A DNA stretch of 55,140 bases from Actinomycetota bacterium (GTDB taxonomy: Bacteria; Actinomycetota; Acidimicrobiia; Acidimicrobiales; Ilumatobacteraceae): assembly GCA_009923855.1 (NCBI GenBank), contig RFST01000002.1, forward strand, positions 1 to 55,140, given 5' to 3'. The notes beneath the pieces are model-generated. The model saw nothing but the letters and a program-made list of their open reading frames with translations. It did no database searches and had not been told where the DNA came from. The translations under genes were made by a program, and so were the position numbers. This document shows, piece after piece, positions 1 to 9,729 of this stretch (positions within the stretch are counted from its first letter, which is position 1; the number at the start of each line of letters is the position of its first letter).

Positions 1-461
1 ACGATGACGAGGCGCCCGTCGCGCACGACGGCCAGGCGTCGGCCATCGGGTGACAGTCGCGGATCAAATACCGCAGCGCCGAGATCGACCGTGGTGCATC
101 GGCCCGTGTCGAGTTCGATCAGTACTGCGGTGCCGGCGAGCGCGGTGACCGCCTGGGTGACATCGCGATTGCAGTGGTAGGCCGCAATGCCGTCGGCGGA
201 TTCGCGCAACCGTTCGCGATGGGCACGTTCAGCCGCGGACTCGGTCCCAGAGGTCGACAGTTGTGCCGGGTCGACGACAAGGCGTTCTTCTCCGGTGGCG
301 GTGTCTACAGCCCAGAGCAGGTGCACCGGGTCTGAGGTGGATCGGGCACGCAGGAAATACACGGTGGATCCGTCGGGGTTGATCGTGAGATCGCGGGCAT
401 CGCCGAGGGTGCCCCGTCGGGTGCGTGCCCACTGCCGAGGAAAGGTGTCGCCCTGTGTCAC
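1..461 (-). CDS. S9-family peptidase (prolyl oligopeptidase/DPP-IV-like), N-terminal part, runs off left edge
   Basis: Manual translation of minus strand from GTG at 461: VTQGDTFPRQWARTRRGTLGDARDLTINPDGSTVYFLRARSTSDPVHLLWAVDTATGEERLVVDP...FDPRLSPDGRRLAVVRDGRLVIV, beta-propeller-like repeats. TAGCGT lies 7 nt upstream of the GTG. Not in the ORF track, probably because it is open at the edge. Confidence 0.75.
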   Translation of the reverse strand, partial: MTQGDTFPRQWARTRRGTLGDARDLTINPDGSTVYFLRARSTSDPVHLLWAVDTATGEERLVVDPAQLSTSGTESAAERAHRERLRESADGIAAYHCNRDVTQAVTALAGTAVLIELDTGRCTTVDLGAAVFDPRLSPDGRRLAVVRDGRLVI

Positions 462-489
462 GCGGTGCACGCTATGCGACGGTGGACGT

Positions 490-1428
490 TCAGTGGGTGG
501 CCGCTGCAACAGCGTCGACGACGATCTGCCACGCGGCATCGGCATCGACGTCGTCGAGCACTGTGCAGTTCGCCGCCGGCCGGTCGAGCAGGGTCCGCCG
601 GTCGATTACCGTCATCCCGCGAGTGTGCTCACCATCGGTCACGATGTCGACGAATCGCGCCGTCGATGTGAACAGGTCGGGGCGGCAGACCGCGAGCACC
701 GAGAGCGGGTCGTGGACGGCTGCACCGGCCATGTCGTCATGACGGCTGCGGTAGTTCTCGGAGAAGAAATCGAACAGGTCCGCGAGGGTCGTGGCGAGTG
801 TGCCTCCCACCGCGCGCACCGCGGCGATACGCGGTTCGGTGGCCTGGAAGCGGTGAGTGACATCCAGCCCGGCCATCACCAATGGTGCGCCGCTGCGCAC
901 GACGGTGGCGGCGGCATGCGGGTCAGCCCACAGGTTGAACTCGGCCATGGTGGTGCGATTCCCGAACGTGCCACCACCCATGAACGAAATCTCAGCTACG
1001 AGATTGACGATGTCGGGAGCAGATGTGATGGCGAGCGCGACGTTGGTCATCGGGCCGGTGACGACCAGTGAACAACCCGGGTTGGTCCGTACCGTGTCGA
1101 TGATGAAGCCCACCGCATCGGTGCCGTCGACCGGACGGGTCGGCTCAGGAAGTTCCGCTCCGTCGAGACCACTCTCGCCGTGCACGTAGCCAGCGGCGGC
1201 CGCGGGCACGACCAGTGGCGCATCCGCTCCCGAGTGCACCTCGGTATCGAGGTTGAGGAGGTGCCGCATGACCCGGGCGTTGTAGGTGGTCCGTTCCAGT
1301 GGGGCGTTGCCGGCCACGGTGGTGATGCCGAGAACATCGCACAGGTGGGCAGCGAGCACGATGGCGACGGCGTCGTCGTGACCGGGGTCGCAGTCCAAAA
1401 TGATGGCGGGGCGTGCGGGCGTCATCAC
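490..1428 (-). CDS. Inosine-uridine preferring nucleoside hydrolase
   Basis: ILDCDPGHDDAVAIVLA N-terminal motif (DxDxxxDD-like), VTGPMTNVALA, FMGGG, AEFNLWADPHAA. ATG at 1425 is a plausible alternative start. Confidence 0.9.
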   Translation of the reverse strand: MMTPARPAIILDCDPGHDDAVAIVLAAHLCDVLGITTVAGNAPLERTTYNARVMRHLLNLDTEVHSGADAPLVVPAAAAGYVHGESGLDGAELPEPTRPVDGTDAVGFIIDTVRTNPGCSLVVTGPMTNVALAITSAPDIVNLVAEISFMGGGTFGNRTTMAEFNLWADPHAAATVVRSGAPLVMAGLDVTHRFQATEPRIAAVRAVGGTLATTLADLFDFFSENYRSRHDDMAGAAVHDPLSVLAVCRPDLFTSTARFVDIVTDGEHTRGMTVIDRRTLLDRPAANCTVLDDVDADAAWQIVVDAVAAATH

Positions 1429-1501
1429 CCCAGCATGCCAGCCCGCGGCACTCGATGATTCGCTGCGACGTTGTTCATCGGGTCAGGCATTCACGATCGA
1501 G

Positions 1502-3028
1502 TCACGCATCGGTGATGCGGTGCGTGGCATCGAGAACGACCCGGCGTCCAACCCACTCGCCGTCCACCAGGGCGGCCGCGACGTCGGAACGGTCGTCACG
1601 CGCCCACATACGGCGGCCGTCGGCGACGCGTACCGCGGCCCATGCGGTGCCAGGAGACCCGTCGCGTTCGTGCATCACCGTGTAGGCCTCGATGTGGCCC
1701 GAGGGGTCGTCGAGATCGGCGGGAGCCACGGCGCTGCGGCGAGGGAGTGCATCGATCGCCTCTTGGGGTACGTCGTGGCGGAATGGCGTCGCAGGTGGCT
1801 CTGTCGAGTACACGCCGAAGGCGTGTTTGGTGGCGTAACCACCGTTCGCCCACACGAGCCCGCGGCTGCCGGCGTCGTCACGCAGACGGCGCACCATGGC
1901 CGCGATGGCGTGCATCACGTAGTTATTCCACGGACCGCCGGCGAAGGCAAGGCCACCTGTTTGGGTGAGTTGTCGTTCGTCCGAATACGGATTCAGCCCC
2001 AGCGACCTGGCGCCGAGTTGCACCGCGGAGGGGAAGCACGAATACAGGTCGATGTGGTCGATGTCATCGATTCCAACACCGGCCAGTTCCATGGCGCGGG
2101 CAGAACCGATCTCCACTGCCGGCGTGCGGAAGAACTCGTCGCGATCGGAGATGAACGCGTGCTCGTGGCAGTCGGTCCCGGCATGGGGGAACACCCATCG
2201 GTCGCGCGGCACACCGAGGGATTCAGCGTGCTGGGCCGAACACACGATGACCGCAGCCGCCATATCGACATCGTTGTTCGAGTTCATCACCTTTGTGTAC
2301 GGCGCACCCACCATGCGGTTGCGGTCGCTTGGGGTGATGATGTCGTCAGGGCTCATCGCGGTGCGGATCCACGCGTTCGGATTCGTGGCTGCTACGGCGG
2401 AGAACCTCGACCACAGCTGGGCGATATCGGCCAGGTGCTCGGCCGGGCCTACACCGCGAGCGGCGCGAATCGCGGTCTCGAACATCGGGTACACCTGTAC
2501 CGGCATCATCAGTCCGAGCTCGGTCTCATGGGGCGAGTTCATGGTGAGGTCCTTGCCCCACGTCTCCGGTGGTTCGGCAGCCAAGGTCTCGGCAGGCACC
2601 TTTGGCCAGTCGAGGGTCACCTCGCCACGCCGGGCGCGCATGCGGGTGCGGAACGCTTCACCACCGACGCACAAAATGGAGCTGAGTTCGCCGGCAGCGA
2701 TGCGTCGCGACGCCTCGTTCACCAGTGACTGCGGCGAGTTGCCGCCCGGTGTGGTGACGATGAGCCGGCCGGGCGCAATGCCGAGGTCGGCGGCGACCAA
2801 GCGCGCCGGGTCGCCATAGCGCCAGGTGAGTGTGGAGACCACCGCGACGGCGTCGAGCGTGTCGAGGGCACGGGTGGCCCCTGCATCGGCGGCAGCAGCA
2901 CGAGCAGCGGCAGCCATCAGGCCGATGGCATGTTCGGCCACCGTCGGATCGTCAACGCGTTGAAGAACCTCACCGACTCCGATGACGACCGGTGTGGTAG
3001 CGGGGGAGGACACAGGGGGAGAACTCAC
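1502..3028 (-). CDS. Thiolase-like / acetyl-CoA acetyltransferase family protein
   Basis: VIGVGEVLQR...GGNSPQSLVNEASRRIAAGELSSILCVGGEA...DHIDLYSCFPSAVQLGARSLGL...GGLAFAGGPWNNYVMHAIAAMV. GTG start with TAACGT 6 nt upstream. Confidence 0.8.
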   Translation of the reverse strand: MSSPPVSSPATTPVVIGVGEVLQRVDDPTVAEHAIGLMAAAARAAAADAGATRALDTLDAVAVVSTLTWRYGDPARLVAADLGIAPGRLIVTTPGGNSPQSLVNEASRRIAAGELSSILCVGGEAFRTRMRARRGEVTLDWPKVPAETLAAEPPETWGKDLTMNSPHETELGLMMPVQVYPMFETAIRAARGVGPAEHLADIAQLWSRFSAVAATNPNAWIRTAMSPDDIITPSDRNRMVGAPYTKVMNSNNDVDMAAAVIVCSAQHAESLGVPRDRWVFPHAGTDCHEHAFISDRDEFFRTPAVEIGSARAMELAGVGIDDIDHIDLYSCFPSAVQLGARSLGLNPYSDERQLTQTGGLAFAGGPWNNYVMHAIAAMVRRLRDDAGSRGLVWANGGYATKHAFGVYSTEPPATPFRHDVPQEAIDALPRRSAVAPADLDDPSGHIEAYTVMHERDGSPGTAWAAVRVADGRRMWARDDRSDVAAALVDGEWVGRRVVLDATHRITDA

Positions 3029-3114
3029 CCCCTCACGTTATTCCGGGGCGGGCGGGTGCACCCGATCGCATCTCGACCCGGTCGATCCCGGCACAGGTCG
3101 TACACTCGGGAGCC

Positions 3115-3561
3115 GTGGCCACCATTGCCTTCGGAGCCGATCATGCCGGCTTCCCCCTCAAACAACGTCTCATCGAACACGTGACCGCTGCCGGTCATGC
3201 GGTGATCGATCACGGCACCAACTCCCTTGACAGTGTCGACTACCCAGAGTTCTGTGCGGCCGCCGCGCGATCGGTTCGCGATGGCGAGGCTGATGTTGGA
3301 GTCGTGTTGGGTGGTAGCGGGCAGGGTGAACAGCTGGCTGCGAACAAGGTGCGGGGGGTGCGAGCCGCGCTCTGCAACTGCCTGTACACCGCGCGGATGG
3401 CGCGCGAACACAACGATGCGAATGTGCTGTCAATCGGTGCGCGCGTCGTCGGCGAGGGACTGGCGTTGGAGATCATCGATGTGTTCCTCGCCACAGCCTT
3501 TGAAGGTGGGCGCCATGCTCGCCGCGTGGCCCAGTTGACCGAACTCGAGGAGTCGTTCTGA
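3115..3561 (+). CDS. rpiB: Ribose-5-phosphate isomerase B (LacA/RpiB family)
   Basis: [58 protein letters not shown]. Confidence 0.92.
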   Translation: MATIAFGADHAGFPLKQRLIEHVTAAGHAVIDHGTNSLDSVDYPEFCAAAARSVRDGEADVGVVLGGSGQGEQLAANKVRGVRAALCNCLYTARMAREHNDANVLSIGARVVGEGLALEIIDVFLATAFEGGRHARRVAQLTELEESF

Positions 3562-4805
3562 TGCCGTTCCCATCCGATACCGATCCCGACCGTGAGATCG
3601 CGGCACTGCTCGAGGCCGAGCAGCAGCGTCAGGCGACCGGTCTGCAACTGATCGCGAGTGAGAACTTCACCTCACCTGCGGTGATGGCCGCGGTGGGGTC
3701 GGTGCTCACGAACAAGTACGCCGAGGGATACCCCGGCAAGAGGTACTACGGCGGCAACCACGTGGTCGACGACATCGAGGCCCTGGCGATCTCCCGAGTG
3801 TGTGCACTCTTTGGGGCCGACCATGCCAACGTGCAGCCGCACTCGGGTGCGAACGCGAATATGTGCGTGTACCAGGCACTGCTGAGCGCTGGTGACACGG
3901 TGCTGGGTCTCGGGCTTGACCATGGAGGTCACCTGACCCATGGCTCACCCGTCAATGCGAGTGGGATGCTCTACAACTTCGTGAACTACGGCGTTGGAGC
4001 CGAAGAACGCATCGATATGGATGCGGTGCGCGATCTCGCGCTCGAGCATCGGCCGCGAATGATCGTGGCCGGCACCACGAGCTATCCGCGCCGCATCGAC
4101 CCCGAACCGTTCCGCGCCATCGCCGATGAGGTCGGGGCGCTATTGCTTTTCGACATCGCCCACCTGGCAGGGCTGGTCGCCGGCGGAGCGCATCCGAACC
4201 CGGTGCCATTCGCCGATGTGGTGACCTTCACGACACACAAGACGTTGCGCGGCCCGCGGGGTGGCTGCATCCTCACCACATCCGAGCATGCGGCCGCGAT
4301 CGACAAGGCGGTGTTCCCCGGGTGGCAGGGAGGACCCCAAGAGAACGCCATCGCAGGTAAGGCGATCGCATTCCGCGAAGCCGCCACCGCAGAGTTTGCC
4401 GAATATGCGCATCGCATCGTGTCGAACGCCGCTGCTCTGGCTGCAGCTCTCGCCGATGAGGGTTTCCGGATGGTGTCAGGAGGCACCGATACCCACATGA
4501 TCGTCGTCGACCTACGACCCTTCGATGCCGAACTCACCGGCAAGCAGGCCCAGGCCACACTGGACGAGGCCGGAATCACCCTGAACAAGAACACGGTGCC
4601 GGATGACCCTCGGAGTCCGTTCGTGACCAGTGGGGTTCGGATCGGAACGCCGTCGGTGACGACTCAGGGTATGACCCGGGCCGAGATGCCCACGGTGGCC
4701 CAGCTGATCGCTCGTGCTCTGCGCGGGCGCGACGATGCCGCCGAGATCGCCACGGTGCGTGCCGCGGTTGCCGAGTTGTGTGCACGCTTTCCCATCTACT
4801 CCTGA
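3561..4805 (+). CDS. glyA: Serine hydroxymethyltransferase
   Basis: [39 protein letters not shown] Lys context [16 protein letters not shown]. Confidence 0.97.
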   Translation: MPFPSDTDPDREIAALLEAEQQRQATGLQLIASENFTSPAVMAAVGSVLTNKYAEGYPGKRYYGGNHVVDDIEALAISRVCALFGADHANVQPHSGANANMCVYQALLSAGDTVLGLGLDHGGHLTHGSPVNASGMLYNFVNYGVGAEERIDMDAVRDLALEHRPRMIVAGTTSYPRRIDPEPFRAIADEVGALLLFDIAHLAGLVAGGAHPNPVPFADVVTFTTHKTLRGPRGGCILTTSEHAAAIDKAVFPGWQGGPQENAIAGKAIAFREAATAEFAEYAHRIVSNAAALAAALADEGFRMVSGGTDTHMIVVDLRPFDAELTGKQAQATLDEAGITLNKNTVPDDPRSPFVTSGVRIGTPSVTTQGMTRAEMPTVAQLIARALRGRDDAAEIATVRAAVAELCARFPIYS

Positions 4806-4811
4806 TCATCT

Positions 4812-5981
4812 ATGGGCCCCTCGCTCGGTGACTATCTCCTGATCGGGGTGATCGCCGCAGCGGCGACGGCGGTGGCGACCCCGTTTGTCGCCTATGCGGC
4901 GCGGGTGCGGGGTTGGATGGCCGAACCGAATGAGCGCAGCGTGCACGTGCTCGCGATCCCCAATGTGGGCGGTGTGGCGATGGTCATCGGTCTCGCGGTG
5001 GCGATGATGGTCGCAGCATTGCTCGGCCGTTTCGATGCGGTGCTGGGGGGCGGCCGAGAACTACTCGGTGTCGTCATCGCTGCGGTGGTCGTGTTGGCCA
5101 TCGGCGTGGCGGACGACCTGATGGATCTCCCGCCACCAGCCAAGGTCACCGGCATCGTCGGTGCAGCACTTGTTCTGTTGTGGTTCGGGGTGACGATGTT
5201 CTACTTCCGCGTGCCGTTCGTGGATGTGTTCGTGCTGTCGGGCGATTGGCAACCAGTTGTCACCGTGGTGTGGCTGCTCGGTATGACACAGGCCATCAAT
5301 CTCATCGACGGCCTCGATGGGTTAGCGGCGGGAATCGTGGCGATTGCGTCGGCCGCGTTCTTTTTGTACGCCTGGCGACTCGGGGAGCTGGATCTGCTCA
5401 GCCAGCCCAACCCTGGCCCGCTGATCGCCGTGGTCACCGCGGGAATCTCAGTGGGGTTCCTGCCGTTCAACTTCAATCCCGCACGCATCTTCATGGGTGA
5501 TGGGGGAGCGTTCGTGCTGGGCTTGCTGATGGCAGCATCGACGTCGGTTGTCGGAGGTCGCGCCACGCCGGGCAGTCAAGAGTTCGTCGGACAGACCTTC
5601 TTCTTCCTTGCGCCCCTGGTACTGCCGTTGTTGATCTTGGGTGTGCCGGTTCTCGACACATTGTTCGCGATCGTGCGACGCATCTCGAAACGTCAAGCGA
5701 TCGATGTGGCCGACAAGGGTCACCTGCACCACCGCCTGATGAACCTTGGCCACGGGCATCGTCGATCAGTCGCGATCTTGTGGGCGTGGACCCTGGTGTT
5801 GTCGGGTTTCGTGCTGTACCCGGTGCTCACCGATCAGAACCCGACGTATTTGCCGTTCGGTATGGCAGCGATCGGATTGGTGCTGTTCACGGTGCTGCAT
5901 CCGAGTGTGCGACGTAAGCGGACCGAGGAGATCGAGGCCGCACTCGATCGACCCGCGGCCGAGCAGATCCGTCCTCGGTGA
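4812..5981 (+). CDS. Undecaprenyl-phosphate GlcNAc-1-phosphate transferase family (MraY/WecA/TagO-like) glycosyltransferase
   Basis: Multi-TM protein with VADDLMDLPP, NLIDGLDGLAAG, NFNPARIFMGDGGA, KGHLHHRLMNLGHGHR. Upstream of atp genes as in other actinobacteria. Confidence 0.92.
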   Translation: MGPSLGDYLLIGVIAAAATAVATPFVAYAARVRGWMAEPNERSVHVLAIPNVGGVAMVIGLAVAMMVAALLGRFDAVLGGGRELLGVVIAAVVVLAIGVADDLMDLPPPAKVTGIVGAALVLLWFGVTMFYFRVPFVDVFVLSGDWQPVVTVVWLLGMTQAINLIDGLDGLAAGIVAIASAAFFLYAWRLGELDLLSQPNPGPLIAVVTAGISVGFLPFNFNPARIFMGDGGAFVLGLLMAASTSVVGGRATPGSQEFVGQTFFFLAPLVLPLLILGVPVLDTLFAIVRRISKRQAIDVADKGHLHHRLMNLGHGHRRSVAILWAWTLVLSGFVLYPVLTDQNPTYLPFGMAAIGLVLFTVLHPSVRRKRTEEIEAALDRPAAEQIRPR

Positions 5982-5999
5982 GATTCCCGAGAGAACATG

Positions 6000-6028
6000 T
6001 TGCAGGGTGGACTCACATGGTCTAGTTT
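6000..6028 (+). promoter_or_regulatory. Candidate promoter for the ATP synthase operon (TTGCAG-N17-TAGTTT)
   Basis: Hexamers at 6000-6005 and 6023-6028 separated by 17 nt in the gap between the WecA-like gene and atpZ. Confidence 0.3.
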
Positions 6029-6091
6029 GTGCGCGTCTTCACAAGCCGATGCCGATGCGCGTTGGCGAGACCCCCGACCTGACTCTCGACG

Positions 6092-6385
6092 ATGCGACTT
6101 CTCTTCACCCGTGCCCGCGACGACCGCCGTATCGGAGCCGACGACAATCTTGGCCGTGGCATGGAAGCAGCGATCATGCTGGGTCTGTTCTTGGGGCTTG
6201 GTTGGTTGATCGACTCGTGGCTCGGCACACGGCCGGGATTCATGATCGGTCTGACCATCTTCGCGGCTGTCGGCGTCTTCGTTCGCATGAAATATGCCTA
6301 TGAGGCAACGATCACTGCGCTTGAGGCCGAGCGCAAGAATGCAGCGCGGGCATCGCAGCGCAACGACTCGGAGGCTGCGGTATGA
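6092..6385 (+). CDS. AtpZ/AtpI-like ATP synthase accessory protein
   Basis: Two-TM small protein GMEAAIMLGLFLGLGWLIDSWLGTRPGFMIGLTIFAAVGVFVRMKYAY at the head of the atp operon. Confidence 0.75.
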   Translation: MRLLFTRARDDRRIGADDNLGRGMEAAIMLGLFLGLGWLIDSWLGTRPGFMIGLTIFAAVGVFVRMKYAYEATITALEAERKNAARASQRNDSEAAV

Positions 6386-6834
6386 GTGCCGAACTGTCAC
6401 CGACTGACATTGCCGTGAATGCAGCAGAGATCCCCGCCGTTGAAATGCAGATCTCTGGTGATCTCGCCCGGCGTGGTGTGATCGCGTCACCGCTCATCGT
6501 CGGCGCAGCCACCGTTGTGTGGGGTCTCGACGGTCTTGCGTCAGGTGCCTTCGCGCTGGCGTTGGTGCTCGCGAATTTTGTTCTCGCGGCGCTGATGGTG
6601 TCGTCCGCAGCGCGTATCTCGCCGCCGGCCGTCATGGTGGCGGCGTTGGGCGGGTTCGTCATCCGCCTCGGCATCATCATGATTGCAGTGCTGTTGGTAC
6701 GCGATCAGCAGTGGATTTCACTCCAAGCCCTTGGAGCGGTCATCATTGTGGCGCACCTCGGGCTGCTGCTCTGGGAGTTGAACCACGTATCCATCTCATT
6801 CGCTCACTCCGGCATCCGATCAACCCACCCGTAA
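6382..6834 (+). CDS. ATP synthase subunit I-like membrane protein
   Basis: Four-TM hydrophobic protein between atpZ-like and atpB; overlaps the preceding ORF by 4 nt. Confidence 0.7.
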   Translation: MSAELSPTDIAVNAAEIPAVEMQISGDLARRGVIASPLIVGAATVVWGLDGLASGAFALALVLANFVLAALMVSSAARISPPAVMVAALGGFVIRLGIIMIAVLLVRDQQWISLQALGAVIIVAHLGLLLWELNHVSISFAHSGIRSTHP

Positions 6835-6855
6835 TCACTAGGAACGGTAAGAAAC

Positions 6856-7611
6856 GTGCTCGCACTTGAATTCCCACCGATCAACGAGATCCTGCGTTGG
6901 CAGGATGTCTTCCCGTCGTTCAACAAGGTGGCGGCCATCTCCGTGCTCGCCGCGCTCATCGCATCGGTGATCTTCATCATCGCCGGAAATGCTGACGGGT
7001 CAAAGGCGCCGCGCGGAGTTCGCAACTTCGCCGAAGCGATCGTGGAGTTCGTCGAGAACCAAATCATCATGCCGACAATGGGCAGCAGCGGACGTGGCTG
7101 GACCCCGTTCCTGTTGAGCCTCTTCAGCTTCATCTACCTCTGCAACGTGCCGGGAATCATTCCGATTATCCAGATGCCTGCCACCGCCCGGATGGCTCTC
7201 CCGCTGTTCCTCTCGCTGCTCGTCTGGGTGGTGTTCATCGGTGTTGGTTTCAAACACCAGGGGTTGGGTTACCTCAAGAACTCGCTCTTCCCCCCGGGGG
7301 TTCCTGCGCCGCTGTACATCTTGGTGACCCCGATCGAATTCATCTCGACGTTCCTGGTCCGCCCCTTCTCATTGACGGTGCGACTCTTCGCGAACATGCT
7401 CGCTGGTCACATCCTGCTCGTGACCTTTGCCCTGCTGACCAAGGAACTTGTGCAGGGCGACTCTGTGGCGCTGATCCCCGTGGGCATCTTGCCGTTCTTC
7501 ATGCTGGTCTTCTTGACTGCATTCGAGGTGCTCGTCGCGTTCCTGCAGGCCTACATCTTCACGATCCTCGCTGCCGTGTACATCGGTGGCGCCGCCCACC
7601 CCGAGCACTGA
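6856..7611 (+). CDS. atpB: F0F1 ATP synthase subunit a
   Basis: FISTFLVRPFSLTVRLFANMLAGHILL with the conserved Arg (SLTVRLFANM). Confidence 0.97.
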   Translation: MLALEFPPINEILRWQDVFPSFNKVAAISVLAALIASVIFIIAGNADGSKAPRGVRNFAEAIVEFVENQIIMPTMGSSGRGWTPFLLSLFSFIYLCNVPGIIPIIQMPATARMALPLFLSLLVWVVFIGVGFKHQGLGYLKNSLFPPGVPAPLYILVTPIEFISTFLVRPFSLTVRLFANMLAGHILLVTFALLTKELVQGDSVALIPVGILPFFMLVFLTAFEVLVAFLQAYIFTILAAVYIGGAAHPEH

Positions 7612-7926
<315 letters not shown>

Positions 7927-7990
7927 TCGTTGAGGCGGTCCGGGTTCCGGTCCGTATGTCCATAACCGAGAACGTGTTTAAGGAGTTGAC

Positions 7991-8650
7991 GTGCTGAGAG
8001 CCGTCGTCACATATGGGTCAGAGGGACCCCAGGTGCTCCTCACCGCCGAAGGTGGCGAGGAGGGGTACTCGGAGTACACCTTCGCTGACTGCGCGATCAT
8101 TCCCGATGGCGAAAGCCCGGGAACGAAGATCGAGAGTCTTGAAGCGTGCGACGAGGGCCCCAGCCCGATCATGCCCGAGGCGAAAGAATTCTTCTGGGGG
8201 TCTGGCGCCTTCGTTGTGTTCGCGCTGTTGATGAGGTTCTTCCTCTATCCGCGTCTTCGCCGCAGTATGGATGCTCGCGATGCATCAATCCGTGAGGCTC
8301 ACGAATCGGCTGAGGCCGAGCGGGACGCAGCACGCGGTGAAGTGTCGTCCTACGAAACGGCCCTGGCCGAGGTGCGGGCCGAAGTTGCTGCTCGCATCGA
8401 TGCCGCACGATCGACGGTCGAGCAAGAGCGCGCTGCTCGTCTGTCCGAGACGAACGAAGCGATTGCAGCACGGCGCGCGGCGGCATCAGCAGAGGTTGAC
8501 GCAGCTCACGGCGCAGCTCGAGCCCAGGTAGGAACCGCGGTTGCCACGGTTGCCAGCCGAGCGGTCGAGCTCGCTACGGGTCGGGCACCGGATCCCAATG
8601 CGGTGAGTCGAGCGGTCGACGAACTCATGAATACGGGGGTGTCGCAATGA
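7991..8650 (+). CDS. F0F1 ATP synthase subunit b (first copy, b'-like) with long N-terminal extension
   Basis: TM helix FFWGSGAFVVFALLMRFFLYPRLRRSM then coiled coil; AAGGAG 5 nt upstream of the GTG start supports the extended N-terminus. Confidence 0.85.
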   Translation: MLRAVVTYGSEGPQVLLTAEGGEEGYSEYTFADCAIIPDGESPGTKIESLEACDEGPSPIMPEAKEFFWGSGAFVVFALLMRFFLYPRLRRSMDARDASIREAHESAEAERDAARGEVSSYETALAEVRAEVAARIDAARSTVEQERAARLSETNEAIAARRAAASAEVDAAHGAARAQVGTAVATVASRAVELATGRAPDPNAVSRAVDELMNTGVSQ

Positions 8651-9195
8651 ACATCTACGGACTCGTCGCAGCAGGCGGCGACATCGATCCGTCCGAAAGC
8701 GTGCATTGGCTGTGGCCTCCGGCAGCAGAGCTGATCTACGGCGGTATCGCCTCGTTGATCATCTTCTCTCTGCTGTGGAAGTTCGCTGGTCCCGCCGCGA
8801 AGAAGGGAATGGCAGACCGCACTGCGCGTATTCAGGCCGATCTTGATGCTGCGGATGCGGCTGTCACAGGCGCGCGCCAGGAGGCTGAGGAGATTCGCCG
8901 GGCAGCAGGTGACATCGATGCTGAGCGGTCTCGTTTGCTCGCGGAAGCGGACGCTCAAGCAGCAGACATCTTGTCCGACGGTCGGGCACGCATCGAGACC
9001 GAGGTCGCAGAACTCGAGGCGCGAGCAGCAGCAGACGCTGCATCGATGGGAGATCGCCTGGGAGACGAGTTGAGGGCCGAGATCGCCAGCCTGTCCGCCG
9101 AGGTGACTCAGCGTCTACTTGCCGAGACCCTCGACGACGCTGCTCAGCAGCAAATGATCGAGGACTTCATCCAGAAAGTGGGGTCGTCGTCATGA
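8647..9195 (+). CDS. atpF: F0F1 ATP synthase subunit b (second copy)
   Basis: Single N-terminal TM (AELIYGGIASLIIFSLLWKFAGPAAKKGM) then Ala/Glu-rich coiled coil; ATGA overlap with preceding gene. Confidence 0.88.
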   Translation: MNIYGLVAAGGDIDPSESVHWLWPPAAELIYGGIASLIIFSLLWKFAGPAAKKGMADRTARIQADLDAADAAVTGARQEAEEIRRAAGDIDAERSRLLAEADAQAADILSDGRARIETEVAELEARAAADAASMGDRLGDELRAEIASLSAEVTQRLLAETLDDAAQQQMIEDFIQKVGSSS

Positions 9196-9719
9196 GTGAC
9201 GCACGCATCGAGGGTTATGCCCGCGCCCTTTTCGAAATCGCCCGTGCCGAGGGAACGCTCGACGAGGTTGAGGACGAACTGTTCCGATTCGCTCGCTCGT
9301 TTGAGTCGAGCGACGCGCTTCGCAATGCGCTCACCGACGAGATGGTGCCAGCCGACCGTCGCCAGGGCATTGTGGAGTCACTTCTTGGTGACCGCGCGAC
9401 TGCCACGACCATGCAGTTGGTATCGATGGTCATCGGCTCCGGCCGCGGTCGGGATCTCCCAGAGATCATCGACTCGCTCGTCGCTCGTGCATCGCGTTCG
9501 AAGGACCTTGAGGTCGCCGAGGTCCGTAGCGCTGTTGCGCTGACCGACGATCAACAGACCCGTCTTGCCGCTGCTCTGGCGAATGCCACTGGGCAGCAAG
9601 TCAACCTCAAGGTGGTTGTCGATCCGTCCGTCATCGGCGGCATCGTCGCCACCGTCGGCGACACCGTCATCGACGGCACCGTCCGCACCCGTCTCGACCA
9701 GCTGAAGAGCCGTCTCTAG
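9192..9719 (+). CDS. atpH: F0F1 ATP synthase subunit delta
   Basis: [24 protein letters not shown]...[34 protein letters not shown]. Confidence 0.95.
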   Translation: MSDARIEGYARALFEIARAEGTLDEVEDELFRFARSFESSDALRNALTDEMVPADRRQGIVESLLGDRATATTMQLVSMVIGSGRGRDLPEIIDSLVARASRSKDLEVAEVRSAVALTDDQQTRLAAALANATGQQVNLKVVVDPSVIGGIVATVGDTVIDGTVRTRLDQLKSRL

Positions 9720-9729
9720 GAGCACACCA

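Noticed and set aside
1400-2728. 442-aa plus-strand ORF (also 187..1071, 1965..2819 and similar)
   Set aside because: Antisense shadow ORFs over the thiolase and nucleoside hydrolase; compositionally biased (Arg/His/Gly-rich) with no family motifs; expected in high-GC DNA.
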